Assembly: GCA_947561585.1 (NCBI GenBank)
Contig: CANNZV010002351.1
Span: 38,307 to 102,306 of the forward strand
Length of the DNA stretch: 64,000 nt
Origin: Caprella mutica
Taxonomy: Eukaryota > Arthropoda > Malacostraca > Amphipoda > Caprellidae
Reading direction: 5' to 3'
Part shown: positions 23,201 to 36,000 of the stretch, one piece after another
Layout of the letters: each line of letters opens with the position of its first letter
Position numbering within the stretch: the stretch's first letter is position 1
Made by a program: the position numbers and the translations under genes
Notes under the pieces: generated by a model
The model's input: the letters and a program-made list of their open reading frames with translations, nothing else
Told to the model about the DNA's origin: nothing
The model's database searches: none

Positions 23201-24902
23201 TTCCAATCAACTGATGATGAATAATTACTTTACTATTCGAAAGTTTGAATCCTATAAAAGAAACTTCAATGTTGAGTTAGAATCACCTCTCGAAATTACT
23301 TGTTTACCTCTTAAAATGTACCATCATTTTTTTTTTACAAAAAACAGCATTACAAACGCTCCATGATTGTTCTTTGGTTGTAGTTGTCACGAGTAAGTAA
23401 ATTATAATAATTTATAGAGACGTTGAAAAAATGATAGAAATTGGAAAGCCAACAACAATCACAGAGCTTTAATGGAGCTTAAGTTGTAACAGTATTTTTA
23501 AAACCTATTTCGGTATTTTAATATAGGGAATACCTTGTTATACTTGTTTAAAGAATGAATTCTTTCACTAAATATCATTAGTGTTATTGATTGGCAAAAT
23601 AAAGGCTTCTAAAAACAGTTATTTTTTTCTATAAAGTGCCTGACATATAGAATTTCAATTAACTACAGTAGAACTCCTATAGTGAACACCAGTGTAGTGA
23701 ATGTGTTAGGATGTAACCTTGAATAGTGAACAAATTTATTTCACTCTGTCATAAAATTGCCATCAGTTTTCTAAAACTGATGGCAATTCATCGCAGACAA
23801 AAGAAAGCTATAGAAGAGATCTATTGTAATCCAATTGCACATAGAATACTGATGTTAAAAACAGATGTTATTGGTGAGTTCGCCAGGGAGTATAACTTAT
23901 TCAGTCCTATTCATTTTATCACTCACAAGGTCCAGCTCCCAAGCTCAGCAGGGTCGACACAATGGGCTGCTGTAACGATGTACTTGTCGTTGATCAAACT
24001 TCCAGAACAGAGAACCTCCGGAGCAGTCTTTTGGACATCTGCGCTTCAAGCATCAATGGTTAAAAAGTTACTTTGATAATAATAAGATTAGTTAAGTAAG
24101 GATAAAATTTATCTTACCTTTATACTTGAGAGCAACAACCCAAGGATGTTGTCCGAACTTTGCCTCAATGCCACCAAAAATTCTAGTCTGCTTCTTCGGG
24201 ATACCACAAGCTCTTGGAAAAAACCTGTTTTGTTCTCTTCTTTCATTTTCTCTTCTTTCATTTTCTCTTCTTTCATTTTCCCTTCTTTCATTTTCCCTTC
24301 TTTCATTTTCTCTTCTTTCATTCTCTCTTCTATTTTCTCTTCTTCTATTTTGTCTTCTGGCTTGATTGTTATTTTTCCCTCGCCATTTCCTCCATTTGTT
24401 TCTTGTTGGAAAGATAACATTTCCTGGATACCTTCTGGATGGTGGTGCCGAAGTGGTTGACGCCATTTCCTTTGTTGTAGGTACCAGCACATCGAACACT
24501 TCTGCGTCTGAGTTTATCCGATTTGAATAATCGCAGCAGACCTGATTAAGGATACACAAATCGAAAAGGGTAATTGGTTTCTTCGTGTATTTGATGAATA
24601 AAAAATTGAACCGAAGAATGCTCTCTAATTATAAATTTCAATTACTTGACGATTTACAGATTCTAAGTAACATTAAGTGGTTGATTTAAAGATTCAGAAT
24701 CATCCCTTCCTTGTCTTAAAGATTTATAAAAAGTTAAGTGGTCGATTTAAAGAATCAAAATCATTCCTAACCTTTGGAATCCATCCGGAGTATCCACAGA
24801 TGGCAGACCTGATGGCCATGTATACCCCGGGTGTTTGGTCCCTTACCATCTGCCTGAGGTGGGGGCACTGGTCTACGGTCACACACAAAGAAGGGTCACA
24901 AC
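20201..24902 (-). CDS. CLIP-domain trypsin-like serine protease, copy B (5' exon not found)
   Basis: Exons in transcript order: 24,772-24,902; 24,118-24,541; 23,927-24,038; 22,032-22,216; 20,723-20,925; 20,201-20,428. All phases match copy A; the linker exon is one codon shorter. The layout is CLIP domain (C1-C6 ending PKVCC), ENERR-repeat linker, activation site CGIPKKQTR/IFGG, then a protease domain with TAAHC, DIALIKL and DTCTGDSGSP. Substitutions relative to A include VGEW for VGDW, LSSR for LASR, HCVDPAELG for HCLDTAEVG, VKP to IKP and ENNP for ENHP. The acceptor before 20,925 is AAG rather than CAG but still AG. The catalytic triad and Asp specificity residue are intact, so both genes are likely functional secreted zymogens. 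The signal-peptide exon was not located. Confidence 0.93.
21030..21183. mobile_element. Pogo-like hairpin MITE, uninterrupted copy B
   Basis: CTATAGTGAATGAG at the left and TTTCACTATAG at the right, with the same TTTAGTCTGC hairpin as at 7,888. It provides the empty site for the mariner-like insertion of copy A (TA at 21,163-21,164). Confidence 0.7.
22375..23186. mobile_element. Foldback/MITE-like element, copy 2, intron of protease B
   Basis: It is bounded by TTAA at 22,375-22,378 and 23,183-23,186, with right end GGGGACGGTCCCC; the left end is eroded. Its sequence is related to the 377-1,249 element in reverse orientation (CCCCTGGGGAGAGG and CTTATAA...CAGAA blocks). A central palindrome spans about 22,710-23,030. 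It is absent from copy A. The T-run-rich centre contains no gene. Confidence 0.7.
23666..23826. mobile_element. Pogo-like MITE, copy B
   Basis: It begins CAGTAGAACTCCTATAGTGA after TA, has the CCATCAGTTTTCTAAAACTG hairpin, and ends ATCTATTG before TA. Shorter than copy A because of an internal deletion. Confidence 0.68.
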
Positions 24903-25011
24903 CTGCGAAAAAGAGAGACTAACTGTAAGAGAGCGAATGCAATCTGAATTGTTGATTATTACAAAAAATTAAGTAATTGGTTTTTGAATTTCTGATATGT
25001 GGAGACATGTT

Positions 25012-26350
25012 TTACTAATAATATTATATTTTACGCATTGTACTCACTATTTAAGTAGTAATTTACTCACTATTTAGGTACTTTACTCACTATTTAGGTA
25101 GTAATTTACTCACTATTTAGGTAGTAATTTACTCACTATTTAGGTAGTACTTTACTCACTATTTAGGTAATGTTTTACTCACTATTTAGGTACTAATTTA
25201 CTCACTATTTAGGTACTAATTTACTCACTATTTAGGTAATATTTTACTCACTATTTAGGTACTAATTTACCCACTATTTAGGTACTAATTTACTCTCTAT
25301 TTAGGTACTAATTTACTCACTATTTAGGTAATATTTTACTCACTATTTAGGTACTAATTTACACACTATTTAGATACTAATTTACTCTCTATTTAGGTAC
25401 TAATTTACTCACTATTTAGGTACTAATTTATTCACTATTTAGGTACTAATTTACTCACTATTTAGGTACTAATTTACTCACTATTTAGGTAATATTTTAC
25501 TCACTATATAGATACTAATTTACCCACTATTTAGGTACTAATTTACCCACTATTTAGGTACTAATTTACTCACTATTAAGGATCTTTACTAACTATTTAG
25601 GTACTAATTTACTCACTATTTAGGTACTAATTTATTCACTATTTAGGTACTAATTTACTCAGTATTTAGGTACTAATTTACTCACTATTTAGGTACTAAT
25701 TTACTCTCTATTTAGGTACTAATTTATTCACTATTTAGGTACTAATTTACTCACTATTTAGGTACTAATTTACCCACTATTTAGGTACTAATTTACTCAC
25801 TATATAGATACTAATTTACTCACTATTAAGGATCTTTACTAACTATTTAGGTACTAATTTACTCACTATTTAGGTACTAATTTACTCACTATTTAGGTAC
25901 TAATTTACTCAGTATTTAGGTACTAATTTACTCACTATTTAGGTACTAATTTACTCACTATTAAGGATCTTTACTAACTATTTAGGTACTAATTTACTCA
26001 CTATTTAGTTACTAATTTACTCACTATTTAGGTACTAATTTACTCAGTATTTAGGTACTAATTTACTCACTATTTAGGTACTAATTTACTCTCTATTTAG
26101 GTACTAATTTATTCACTATTTAGGTACTAATTTACTCACTATTTAGGTACTAATTTACCCACTATTTAGGTACTAATTTACTCACTATATAGATACTAAT
26201 TTACTCACTATTAAGGATCTTTACTAACTATTTAGGTACTAATTTACTCACTATTTAGGTACTAATTTACTCACTATTTAGGTACTAATTTACTCAGTAT
26301 TTAGGTACTAATTTACTCACTATTTAGGTACTAATTTACTCACTATTTGG
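25012..26350. repeat. 23-bp minisatellite, about 58 units, expanded only in copy B
   Basis: The unit is about 23 bp: ACTCACTATTTAGGTACTAA plus TTT. Copy A has only a few units (about 12,490-12,610). A rare variant, CTATTAAGGATCTTTACTAA, recurs with GGATCT at 25,580, 25,830, 25,965 and 26,215. The spacing 250/135/250 shows a 385-bp higher-order duplication. Confidence 0.95.
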
Positions 26351-26658
26351 GTAGTATCCTGAGACAGTTTCTCTCATCAAAAATACCGCCAGTAAAAAAC
26401 GCACCAACATTTTCCTTTAGTTCGTCAATCAGTTTTTGTGTGCAAGATATAATATAACTTCAATATATTACAGCTTTATCAAAATGGAGAAAATGAAGAC
26501 AATATCAAAGCAGTTATTTATTCTATGGATAAAGAACTAATGTTAAAAATACGTCATGTTTATAAAATAGTTATGATAATGAAATAATATTGACAAAGTT
26601 CTTGAAACGGTCATAGTTTTTATCGAGAATATTAAATTCCACAAGATTTATATACTAG

Positions 26659-28160
26659 CGTCAACGCGGGTAATTCCCCCGCACCTGGAATGTGCGGGCA
26701 TTACCCTGCACCCCCCCCCCCTTATCTCGAAAACAATTTAGAAATTTGAATTTCTGTTTACGGCATTGGGAAAATCAGGTTTTCACCCCTAAAGACATAT
26801 ATTTCATCCATGTTAAGTTTCGGTAAGTATTTTAAAATACCTTTTAAACAGGAAACTATAAAATTATGCACCAAACATTTGCATTCGTAAAATCAGATAA
26901 TTTTGCAAGATTTGCTGCAGAATCTACAATTCTCAATCAAATTTGATCACGTTTAAGACATATTGTAAGTTAATTTGCGTACTTTAATATATCACCTACT
27001 TTTTTTGTTTTAGGTCAGCCAAAAAATGACTTTAGGCCAACAAAGTAGTGCGGGGTTTTGCCCGGCATGAAAAAAATATGCAGGGCATTATCCCGCACAT
27101 TTGCAGTACTATAAAATGTTGAATTTTCAGCATGATAATATATAATAACCATATATAATTGTGTAGCGTGTATACATATAGTGTGTATACATACAGTGTA
27201 TATATTGGGTGTTTACAAACAATGTGTAGTGTATGTGCAAAAAGATGCCTGACTAAACTTTTATTATGCAGGAGTATTTATGCACCAACAAAAAACGTAA
27301 TACATATAAAATAAACTCTTGTCTGTAACGTGAATCTGACTTCATAGAATTGAACTTAAACTATTTTCTGATGTTTGTGCAACATTTAAAGTTTATTTCA
27401 ACTTATAACTTTTTCGTAATAGTAAATTATGCGCAATTTATATTTTCAGATGGCTCAATATTGAGGTGGCTCAATATTGAGGTGGCTCAATATTATATTT
27501 TCAGGTGGCTCAATATTGAGCCTCCTAACCACAGAAAATTGAATAGAAGAAGTGTAGATCCCATTATATTACTCTTGAGTGCCGTTACAGTGACGTCAGT
27601 TCGACTAGAGCCACTCAGCCAATCAGAGGCTTCGTTTCACCAGTTCTGTTCGAGTTCATTATTTTGAATGCGTATTACATTCGAAATGGTGTCAGTTTGT
27701 GTTTGTTGCAAAGAAGATTAGTTTATTATTGCTTAGTAGCTGGGCTATAGAATATAGATAATCGTGTACATAATTTGGTAGGAAGATATGGCTCCCAGCA
27801 AAGATAATGAGCTGAGGTAGAAAGCACGTTCAAACTGTTTTCGAGAGAGCGTTTATAATGATGTCAGCGATCAATTGACGTGATTGGTCGATTTTTGAGT
27901 ACACGTTCGATCTGAGCTTCTTCTTATTCAATGTTCTGTGCTCTTAACTTTCATAGGTGTTACTTGTTCAAACACATGACGCTATTTCCAAAAGTTGTAC
28001 TAGCGTACTTTTAACATTGTTTCTAAGAATTTAGGAGCTGTTCTTTATGATGGTGTAATCCAAATTTGGATTGATCTATTAGTTTCCAAATTAATAGTGG
28101 TGCAGGCCATTAATCTGCAATGCAGGATATTGCCTGAAGTGGTGCAGGGCATTATAAGAT
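26659..28160. mobile_element. 1.5-kb insertion with recurrent GC-rich quasi-palindromes, copy B only
   Basis: It replaces about 130 bp of copy A. Quasi-palindromes of the form GTGCGGGCATTACCCTGCAC occur near the left end (about 26,665-26,710), internally (about 27,045-27,110) and at the right end (about 28,100-28,155). TGGCTCAATATTGAGG is tandemly repeated at about 27,450-27,530. No transposase or clear flanking duplication was seen, so the class is unknown. Confidence 0.55.
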
Positions 28161-28162
28161 AA

Positions 28163-28283
28163 GGGAAGTCCAAGTTATCGGACGTTTCCACATTTTTGAG
28201 CATGTATGAAAATTTATTCAAAAATTGTTATTTACTTTTAATGAATACAACTGTGGACCTGACCACTAACCTTGAACTTATCC
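28163..28283. mobile_element. TA-flanked MITE (family M1), truncated, copy B
   Basis: Paralogue of 13,029-13,150, starting GGGAAGTCCAAGTTATCGGA and ending TTGAACTTATCC before TA. Confidence 0.6.
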
Positions 28284-28436
28284 TATATTAACCATATTTA
28301 ATTTGGTCCACCATACTTAATGATCTTTACTTTGATGTCAAATGGACATAACGACAATGTCATTCAATCTAATTAAAATGTCCTTCGTAATTAATTTCAC
28401 AAGTTAATTATGTACAGATCCATCTAATATAAGCAG

Positions 28437-29225
28437 CGAAGAAATATCTGCTAATATCTACTAAAGCAAGCCAAGAAATATCTGCTAATATCTACTAAAA
28501 CAAGGCAAGAAATATCTGCTAATATCTACTAAAACAAGGCAAGAAATATCTGCTAATATCTACTTAAACAAGGCAAGAAATTTCTGCTAATATCTACTAA
28601 AACAAGGCAAAAAATATCTGCTAATATCTACTTAAAAAAGGCAAGAAATATCTGCTAATATTTACTAAAACAAGGCAAGAAATATCTGCTAATATCTACT
28701 TAAACAAGGCAAGAAATATCTGCTAATATCTACTAAAACAAGGCAAGAAATATCTGCTAATATCTACTTAAAACAAGGCAAGAAATATCTGCTAATATCT
28801 ACTAAAACAAGGCAAGAAATATCTGCTAATATCTACTTAAACAAGGCAAGAAATTTCTGCTAATATCTACTAAAACAAGGCAAAAAATATCTGCTAATAT
28901 CTACTTAAAAAAGGCAAGAAATATCTGCTAATATTTACTAAAACAAGGCAAGAAATATCTGCTAATATCTACTTAAACAAGGCAAGAAATATCTGCTAAT
29001 ATCTACTAAAACAAGGCAAGAAATATCTGCTAATATCTACTTAAACAAGGCAAGAAATATCTGCTAATATCTACTAAAACAAGGCAAGAAATATCAGCTA
29101 ATATCTCCTATAACCAGGGGACAAATATTTCCTAATATCTCCTATAACCAGGGGACAAATATTTCCTAATATCTCCTATAACCAGGGGACAAACATTTGC
29201 TAATATCTCCTATAACCAGGCACTA
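28437..29225. repeat. 34-bp minisatellite, copy B, about 23 units
   Basis: Same unit as 13,306-13,885. A block with a GAAATTTCTG variant followed by a CAAAAAATATCTG variant occurs at about 28,577 and again about 273 bp later, showing internal duplication of eight units. The last units are a CCTATAACCAGGGGACAAA variant. Confidence 0.95.
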
Positions 29226-29672
29226 GTGTCCCTAACATCCCTCACTACAAACAGCGTCTCATAAACTGAGGCATGAATGGACGCTTCTTCTTCAATCACC
29301 AGATTAATGAATCACTCAACTGTCAATTAGTTATATAGTCACTAATGCTATGTGCGTCATTTACTGCATTGGTCTATGTCCTGTGATGTGCGTAGATAAC
29401 TGTAAAACAGGATACTTAGATACAGATAGGAATAGAATAACTAGATAGAGATAAAAATAGAATACATAGTTAATTTTTATATACACTAAGTACTGCGCAA
29501 GAAAAACTGTATGTAAACAATATTTCTTTGTAACTTCATATATGATTATTATATTTTGGGTAAAATACAAGCAGTTTTTTTCTCTCGAATCATTTTGTAT
29601 GTAATTACAATTTAGGCTCATGTGCATTATGAAAAGAAAACTAATTTGCTGTGTATATAATAATAGCAAATT

Positions 29673-29674
29673 AT
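29673..29674. other. Empty target site of the copy-A Helitron
   Basis: The sequence AATTA/TTTACCATTTCACC here corresponds to AATTA + element + TTTACCATTAAACC in copy A, showing precise A-T insertion without duplication. Confidence 0.9.
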
Positions 29675-30038
29675 TTACCATTTCACCACAAAATTTAATT
29701 TGACTTATTTATGTTTTTATTTGACATCTAGTAACTCACACTAATAATTTATTTCCTTACGACATATAACAGGATGTAATTCAAGGAAAATAAAAATAGA
29801 TAATATATAATAATGCAAAAGATAGAACAAGTTATAAATAGCAACTTTAAGACGGACTTTACAGAGTGAAGATAACAAAGAAACTAAGAGGTTGTGATTA
29901 TATAGAGCATGTGTTTGATATAACAGAGGAAACGGTGAACATTGTCGTTTTGCCACTTTCGACGTCAGAGTTTGAATATATTCTATTTTTGACGTCAGAG
30001 TTAAGAGTATTGGAACCAAATTAAACCTAATAAATGTA

Positions 30039-30247
30039 GGGTAAGTTCCAAGTTATCGGACTGTTCCAAACTTTCAATCATAAATAAATAAAAGTAAATA
30101 TCACTACTTAACTTTAAATTTAAGTTGTAGGTACCTATGGTACCTTCATGTATCGTGGGACCAATTAAAATAAAAGTTGAATAGTAATATTTTTTTGTTT
30201 TTACATGCTCGGAAATGTGATACCGCCCGATAACTTGGAACTTACCC
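30039..30247. mobile_element. TA-flanked palindromic MITE (family M1), copy B
   Basis: Ends GGGTAAGTTCCAAGTTATCG and GATAACTTGGAACTTACCC, flanked by TA. Paralogue of 15,441-15,641. Confidence 0.88.
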
Positions 30248-30456
30248 TATCAATCAAAAACAAACATCACAAACTGTACTCTATGGCTGTAAAAGATTTA
30301 TCTCAATATAATAATAAATCATGATATAATACATAAATTATGTGCAGTTTCATATTCTCGATAAAAACTATGACCTTTCAAGAACTTTGTCAGTGTTATT
30401 CCATTACTATAATTAAAAAAATAGACCATATATGATAACAATAACAAAAAGATGGC

Positions 30457-30712
30457 TGCCACTCGTAGAGCGATTGCCTTCGTCACCGCTTATGAATCAC
30501 CTTGACCACCCAATAATTTTATTCGAGTTATAAATGACCTTGACCTTTTACCCGTTCGCTTTAAATCTAATCAATTTTTTTCTGGATAATGACCATTCGT
30601 CCCAACAAATTTCAGGCAATTCGGTTGAACACTTTTTGAGTTATGCGAATAATAAGAATATAAATAAATAAATGCCTCTTAAAACATTACCTTCCGCAAT
30701 TTGCGAAGATTT
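30457..30712 (-). mobile_element. Helentron-associated (HINE-like) element, copy B
   Basis: Paralogue of 15,842-16,118. On the minus strand it carries CTTCGCAAATTGCGGAAGG at the 5' end and CGCTCTACGAGTGGC at the 3' end, with an AAATAAAT microsatellite between. The terminal CTAG is mutated. Confidence 0.6.
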
Positions 30713-31066
30713 GATGTGTCTATACAATCAATATAGAGGATAGACACAACACCAGACAATAGGGTTACTCTCCCTGAATCCAGGTCCATTATTTCCTATT
30801 TTTGTGTCCCAGTATAAATAAATCCCTAACGAGAAAATGTTTTAAAGATAAATTGTAAATAAAAAAAATTATTCTGTGAAATAACTTTTTCAGATGTTTA
30901 TATACATATGTACGTACATCTGTATATATTTTTTCATATGATCGGAAATGTGGAACTGTCCGACAATTCTGAACTTACTCTAGCTCAAACAAAACATTTA
31001 TTTTAGTTTATACAGGGAGAATAAATTTAAAATAAGTTCAAACGATACTTTGACGTCATTTCAATT

Positions 31067-31752
31067 GATAATTTATTGCTACAATATTAGGGTAGAACAG
31101 TGGTTCTTCTTAAATTTATTGGAGGTACCGAAACCAGATTATCGTTCCCTCATTTATATAGATAATTTATAGACATTTATTTATAGAACCCTCCGTGGTT
31201 AGCTACAACATTGAATATTTTTCTTCAAAATAAAAACAAATGTATATAACTATACTGTATTAGAGCACAAATAATTGAACCAGACATCAAAATTTATCCC
31301 GGTATGAACACGATTTTTACACCGGAATATGCAAAAGTGAGTCAGTTGTCATAATATTTGTATGGGCTCAATTGTCTTGGGCCCAATTGTCAGTCCAAAT
31401 AACAAAAACACATTCTAAACATTATTCTGTCTTCATTGATTATGTTTTATAAAAAGGGTAAATGGAAAAAAAACATTCATTTAACTAAATGTTTAATATA
31501 AAATAACATTTGTTCAACTACAATAACATTATTTGGCTTTTTACACTAATTTGCGAGGTTTAACAAGACTTGTTTTAAATATTAAGTTAGTGTACAGTCG
31601 AGCCCTGCAATACAATAACTTTATTATACATTATTTAATAAATAATAGCTACCATTTGATTTTTATAATGCAATTATATCACTCAGTGCTCAGACACTCA
31701 CAGTACTCTGAAAGTGCGTGTTAGCATAAACCATTAACCAAATTGACCTTTA
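31067..31752. other. Intergenic sequence
   Basis: AT-rich and without coding signal. A hAT-like start (CAGTGGTTCTTCTTAAAT) lies at about 31,097 without a matching end. Confidence 0.35.
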
Positions 31753-32000
31753 AGGGCCGTACACACGAAGTGTTTTAAGTCTTTCCAAGAGACTTTTGCT
31801 AAGCTCCTCCTACGTTTCCTCGAGAATATAAGAAAAAACGATAGCTATAATTATTATTTATTTTTGTTGGTATCCATGATATGCCCAACAAAAATGAATA
31901 ACTGATAATTATATCGTTTTTCCTTATATTCTCGTGGAAAAAGTAGGAGGAGCTTAAGTCTCTTGGAAAGACTTAAAACACTCTGCGTGTGTACGGCCCT
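31753..32000. mobile_element. 248-bp MITE with arms of about 100 bp
   Basis: AGGGCCGTACACACG and CGTGTGTACGGCCCT ends are flanked by TTA on both sides. Arms continue with AGTCTTTCCAAGAGACTT, AGCTCCTCCTAC and GAGAATATAAG in inverted order. The 3-bp TTA duplication is typical of PIF/Harbinger elements; the class is inferred. Confidence 0.85.
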
Positions 32001-32319
32001 TTAGAAATTACTCATTGACTATAACTTTTAATTTCCCCACTTTCCGAACACTACCAACACTTTTCAACAAAATTACCTCTTCTATATTTTAATGGACGAT
32101 ATTCATTACGAAATAAAACATCAAAACTATAAATTCCCCAATTTAGATAATATAGCAAGCCAAATTAATGCACAACGTTAGAATACAGTAATTTAAATCA
32201 ATTACTCCTCTGATAATAAAACAATATAGCTACATTTAAATTAGCAGAAACATTTGGTACACGAGATATCCATTCAAAATAAATACATTCGAGAAATGAG
32301 AAAGATTCAAATACGTATA

Positions 32320-32553
32320 GGGTAAGTTCCGAGTTATCGGACAGTTCCACATTTACGATCATAAGAAAAAAAGCTAGCTAGCTACCTAATTATTTTTCAA
32401 TATTTACTCTAATTGGTAGCCATGATACCATGGATACCATAATATTGGTATCCATGACCTGTAGGTATCATGGTTACCAGTTGGAATAAAAGTTAAATAA
32501 CTTTTTTTATTTGATCGAAAATGTGGAACCGTCCGAAAACTCAGAACTTACCC
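32320..32553. mobile_element. TA-flanked palindromic MITE (family M1), best-preserved copy
   Basis: Ends GGGTAAGTTCCGAGTTATCG and AAAACTCAGAACTTACCC, flanked by TA. The inner arms (GGACAGTTCCACATTT / AAATGTGGAACCGTCC) are also inverted. The centre is made of TGGTATCCATGATACC-type palindromes. Confidence 0.88.
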
Positions 32554-32669
32554 TAAACTATTAAGTATGAGATACGCAACACAACCAACCCCTGTGACTC
32601 ACAATAAATAACTAGGAGAGAATTTGTTGTAAAAGCCTTAGGGGTTGACTAGAGAATATTATTGGGGAA

Positions 32670-32902
32670 TAATATAATACAAAGTAAAGATAATACAAGT
32701 ATTATGGTTATACATTTTCAATCATATAAGAAAAAACAGCGATAATTATTAAAATACTTAGATTTCAATTGGTAGCTATTCAAGATATTGGCAAATATAC
32801 GGATACCTACCAATTAGAATGTGAGTTAAATAGCTAATAATTAGCTACAGTTTTTCTTATTTGATTGAAATGTTGAACCGTCCGATAACACAGAACTTAC
32901 CC
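32670..32902. mobile_element. TA-flanked MITE (family M1), left end decayed
   Basis: The right end, GTCCGATAACACAGAACTTA followed by CCC and TA, is intact. The left half has lost the GGGTAAGTTC end but keeps CATTTTCAATCATATAAGAA. Confidence 0.7.
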
Positions 32903-33029
32903 TAGTAAGGCAAAGAAAGAATACCAGGAGAATTTGATAGAGCTTAGATGTCATAAAACCTAAGGAAAATGATTATCTTCATTCTACTAATACATTGAAT
33001 ATTGCAGTACATTGAATATTCCAGTACAT

Positions 33030-36000
33030 TCAAGTGATAGTCTTGAGATCTTCCTTTACTTTCCAGTACAACAGTTCCATGCAAGTGATAGCATCTTCTG
33101 CACTGTCGTGACCACCCACTGAAAAAAAGAAGGCAACTTAAAAATATAGTCATGTTCACAATAGCTAATAGTTCACAATAGCTAATAGCTAGCTAATATT
33201 TAAATATATAATAAATCACTAAAATTAGTAAGCCACAATGTATTATTATACGTTTTGGATCTCTTCACTTTTACTGTCCGATTGTTTTTATTTAGCTACA
33301 TTTACAGTACAATTTTTTTTATTTACTTTTCTCGTTTGAGCTTTTTTCCAAGACCATAAAAGTAAAGAGATCTAATGTTTCAAATCGTTTAAACTCACCA
33401 TCATTCTGAATTAGTTTTTTCAAGTGCTCTGAGGCTAAATTTCTCAACGCCCGTTTGTACGGAAGTCCCATTTTATGAGGGAAGAGAAGACTCGTGTCAA
33501 TGACTGTGTCGTGAATCATTTTCAGAGCCATGAGATCACTCTCAAGACTGTGGCCGATGAGAATGGTCTTGGAACTGAATTTGGTGAGCAAAGCAGCTTG
33601 TACATCTGTCAGAGTAGTTGTTACGTCTTCTAAATCTTCCTCGGTTATCCCCGAGAATCTGGTATTGTAATCGATGACTGGGTTGGAGGGCTGGACAAAC
33701 TTCTCGTAGATTATTTTATTCTCGTGATTAACGACGGTGATGCGAGTAAGTTCAGATCCTTGAGATGTGTAGGACATTTCGCAATCTAAAGCAAACACTC
33801 CATAATTACTCGAAGAGTTGTTGTCTTTGGGCATTGTTCGGACAAAACCAGTCAAGTTTTCCGGGTCGTAGTTATCTGACACGTGGCAAGAGGCTAGGCA
33901 GCAGCCTTCGCTTGACCCATCCCCCTGACAACAATTGTAACGACTTTCAAACCCACAGGGTCCTCTTCTTTTACCAGATCTGCCCCAATGGTAGACACAT
34001 TTGCTGGTGTTCTTAGGGTAACCCCATTTATCGACTATGAAAACCACCCCACAACGAGAACAGTAACGCTCGCTGGGAGAGGGATTGACTTTCTTGCGAC
34101 TGATGCCCATGACCACAGCCTTGCCCTTTATTTCAGGGTGAGGTCTGGGGTAGACATTCTTCTCCTGGTCTTCCATGGACATCACATACCTCTGGATGAA
34201 CTCGTAAAGTTTGGGACCTTTCAGTTTCTCAAATTGCGACTCTATGGACTTTTTGGCTGGTTTTTCAATACTCCAAGACCCTCTGTTGCCTCCACTGGAC
34301 ATGGTAGCAAAATGACTCTGGACCCTCCTCATTGGGGCGGGGGTGACTGATGGTCCTGGTTTGGAGGTGGTGGGGGTCTTTTCTGTCAGGGTGATTCCGT
34401 CAGCTTCTATCATTTCTTTTGCCGCATCAGAGACTGTGCCTCCTCGTAATCTCTTGGTGGTGTTGCATGCCAGTTGCAAATAAACATTTCTGGAGAGAAT
34501 ATGAAGAATTCATGTGAATAAAAATTAATTTGAAATGAAAGCTAGTAGCTAGCTAAAAAAAATCAAAATTAAACGAAAAAATTCTGTAATCTGCCCAGGT
34601 TATATCAAGATAATAGAAGTTACCAAAATCAAGTAAATTGTTGAAGTACTGATGATGTAACTGGTGAAATGATCCCAAAGAACAACAAAATCAATCATAC
34701 TCTAATTAATGAGCCGACTCTGTCTCATTTGAAAAAGTAATAAAGCTACTAGCTAACTATAACTAAATTGCTACAGATTGAAATCGAAAACAAACCAATT
34801 CTTATAAATGTCACAATATAATAGAAATAAATTGTTGGGTAATAATTATTAATCTACCAAGTTTGATTTGATAGCACTTGAATACAATTTACCTGGAGGA
34901 TGCTCTCTTGTAGCATATTTTCTCCTCACTCAGGGCTATCTGGAATGCCTCAGTCTGCACACTGGTAATCTTAACCGCAGCTTCTATGAAGGAGTTGAGG
35001 TACCTCTGACGAACCATCTGGGGTACCTTGCCCCCAAACTCAGCCGAGATGATGGGACGGCTTGTCAGGTCCTGGAAAAGAAATTAAACTCAATAAAAAA
35101 ACATGATAAAAAAGTGGCTCTAAGAACATTCTATGGCAAGCTCATGGATGCAAGAAAGATACTAGGTAGCTATATGAAGACATGGTACTAGATACATTGT
35201 CATTTAACAGAGTAGCTACATGGTCACATAACTATGTACATGGTCTCATAACTAGGTAGCTACATAGTCTCATAAGTAGGTAACTACATGGTAGCATAGC
35301 GAAGTACAATATCGTATTACTAGCTATATGGTTTCATAACTAGGCACATGGTCATATAACTATGTAGTAAGTGAATTGTCGCATAACTAGGTAGTAGGTA
35401 AATTGTCGCATAACTAGGTAGTAGGTAAATTGTCGCATAACTAGGTAATAGGTAAATTGTCGCATAACTAGGTAGTAGGTAAATTTTCGCATAACTAGGA
35501 AGTAGGTAAATTCTCGCATAACTAGGAAGTAGGTAAATTGTCGCATAACTAGGTAGTAGGTAAATTGCGTATAACTAGGTAGTAGGTAAATTGCGTATAA
35601 CTAGGTAGTAGGTAAATTGTCGAATAACTAGGTAGTAGGTAAATTGTCGCATAACTAGGTAGCTACATAGTCATACAATAACTACATGGTTGTTCAAACT
35701 CACCATTTTAGGAACGTGTGCAACCCTCTGCGATCCAAGTCCACCCCCAGCAGCTATGACAGTACCAGTGGCTGCTGCCTTGGCCGCAGCACTGCTTGTC
35801 CTAGCCTTCATTGCCTCCGTCTCTTTCAGTAGGGCTGTGACGTTACCAACGCTAGAGATGCGGTTAGTTTTCTTACCTAAAAAATAAAATGAACAGTTAG
35901 GAAGAAGAAATGAATTTTATTACTAGTTTGATGGAATTTTTTTAAACCATTTGATTTTTTAATAGCTATGTACTTTTTCCACACAGTGCGTTTTATGTTT

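Larger units (their letters stand above)
17605..31066. repeat. Segmental duplication, copy B
   Basis: Colinear with 5,813-16,440 in direct orientation. Private insertions or expansions are at 18,464-19,798, 22,375-23,186, 25,012-26,350 and 26,659-28,160. It carries the second CLIP protease gene. Confidence 0.9.

Noticed and set aside
35352..35546. 64-residue frame of repeated MRQFTYYLV
   Set aside because: Translation of a 27-bp intronic minisatellite; it lies between two well-supported REXO1 exons.
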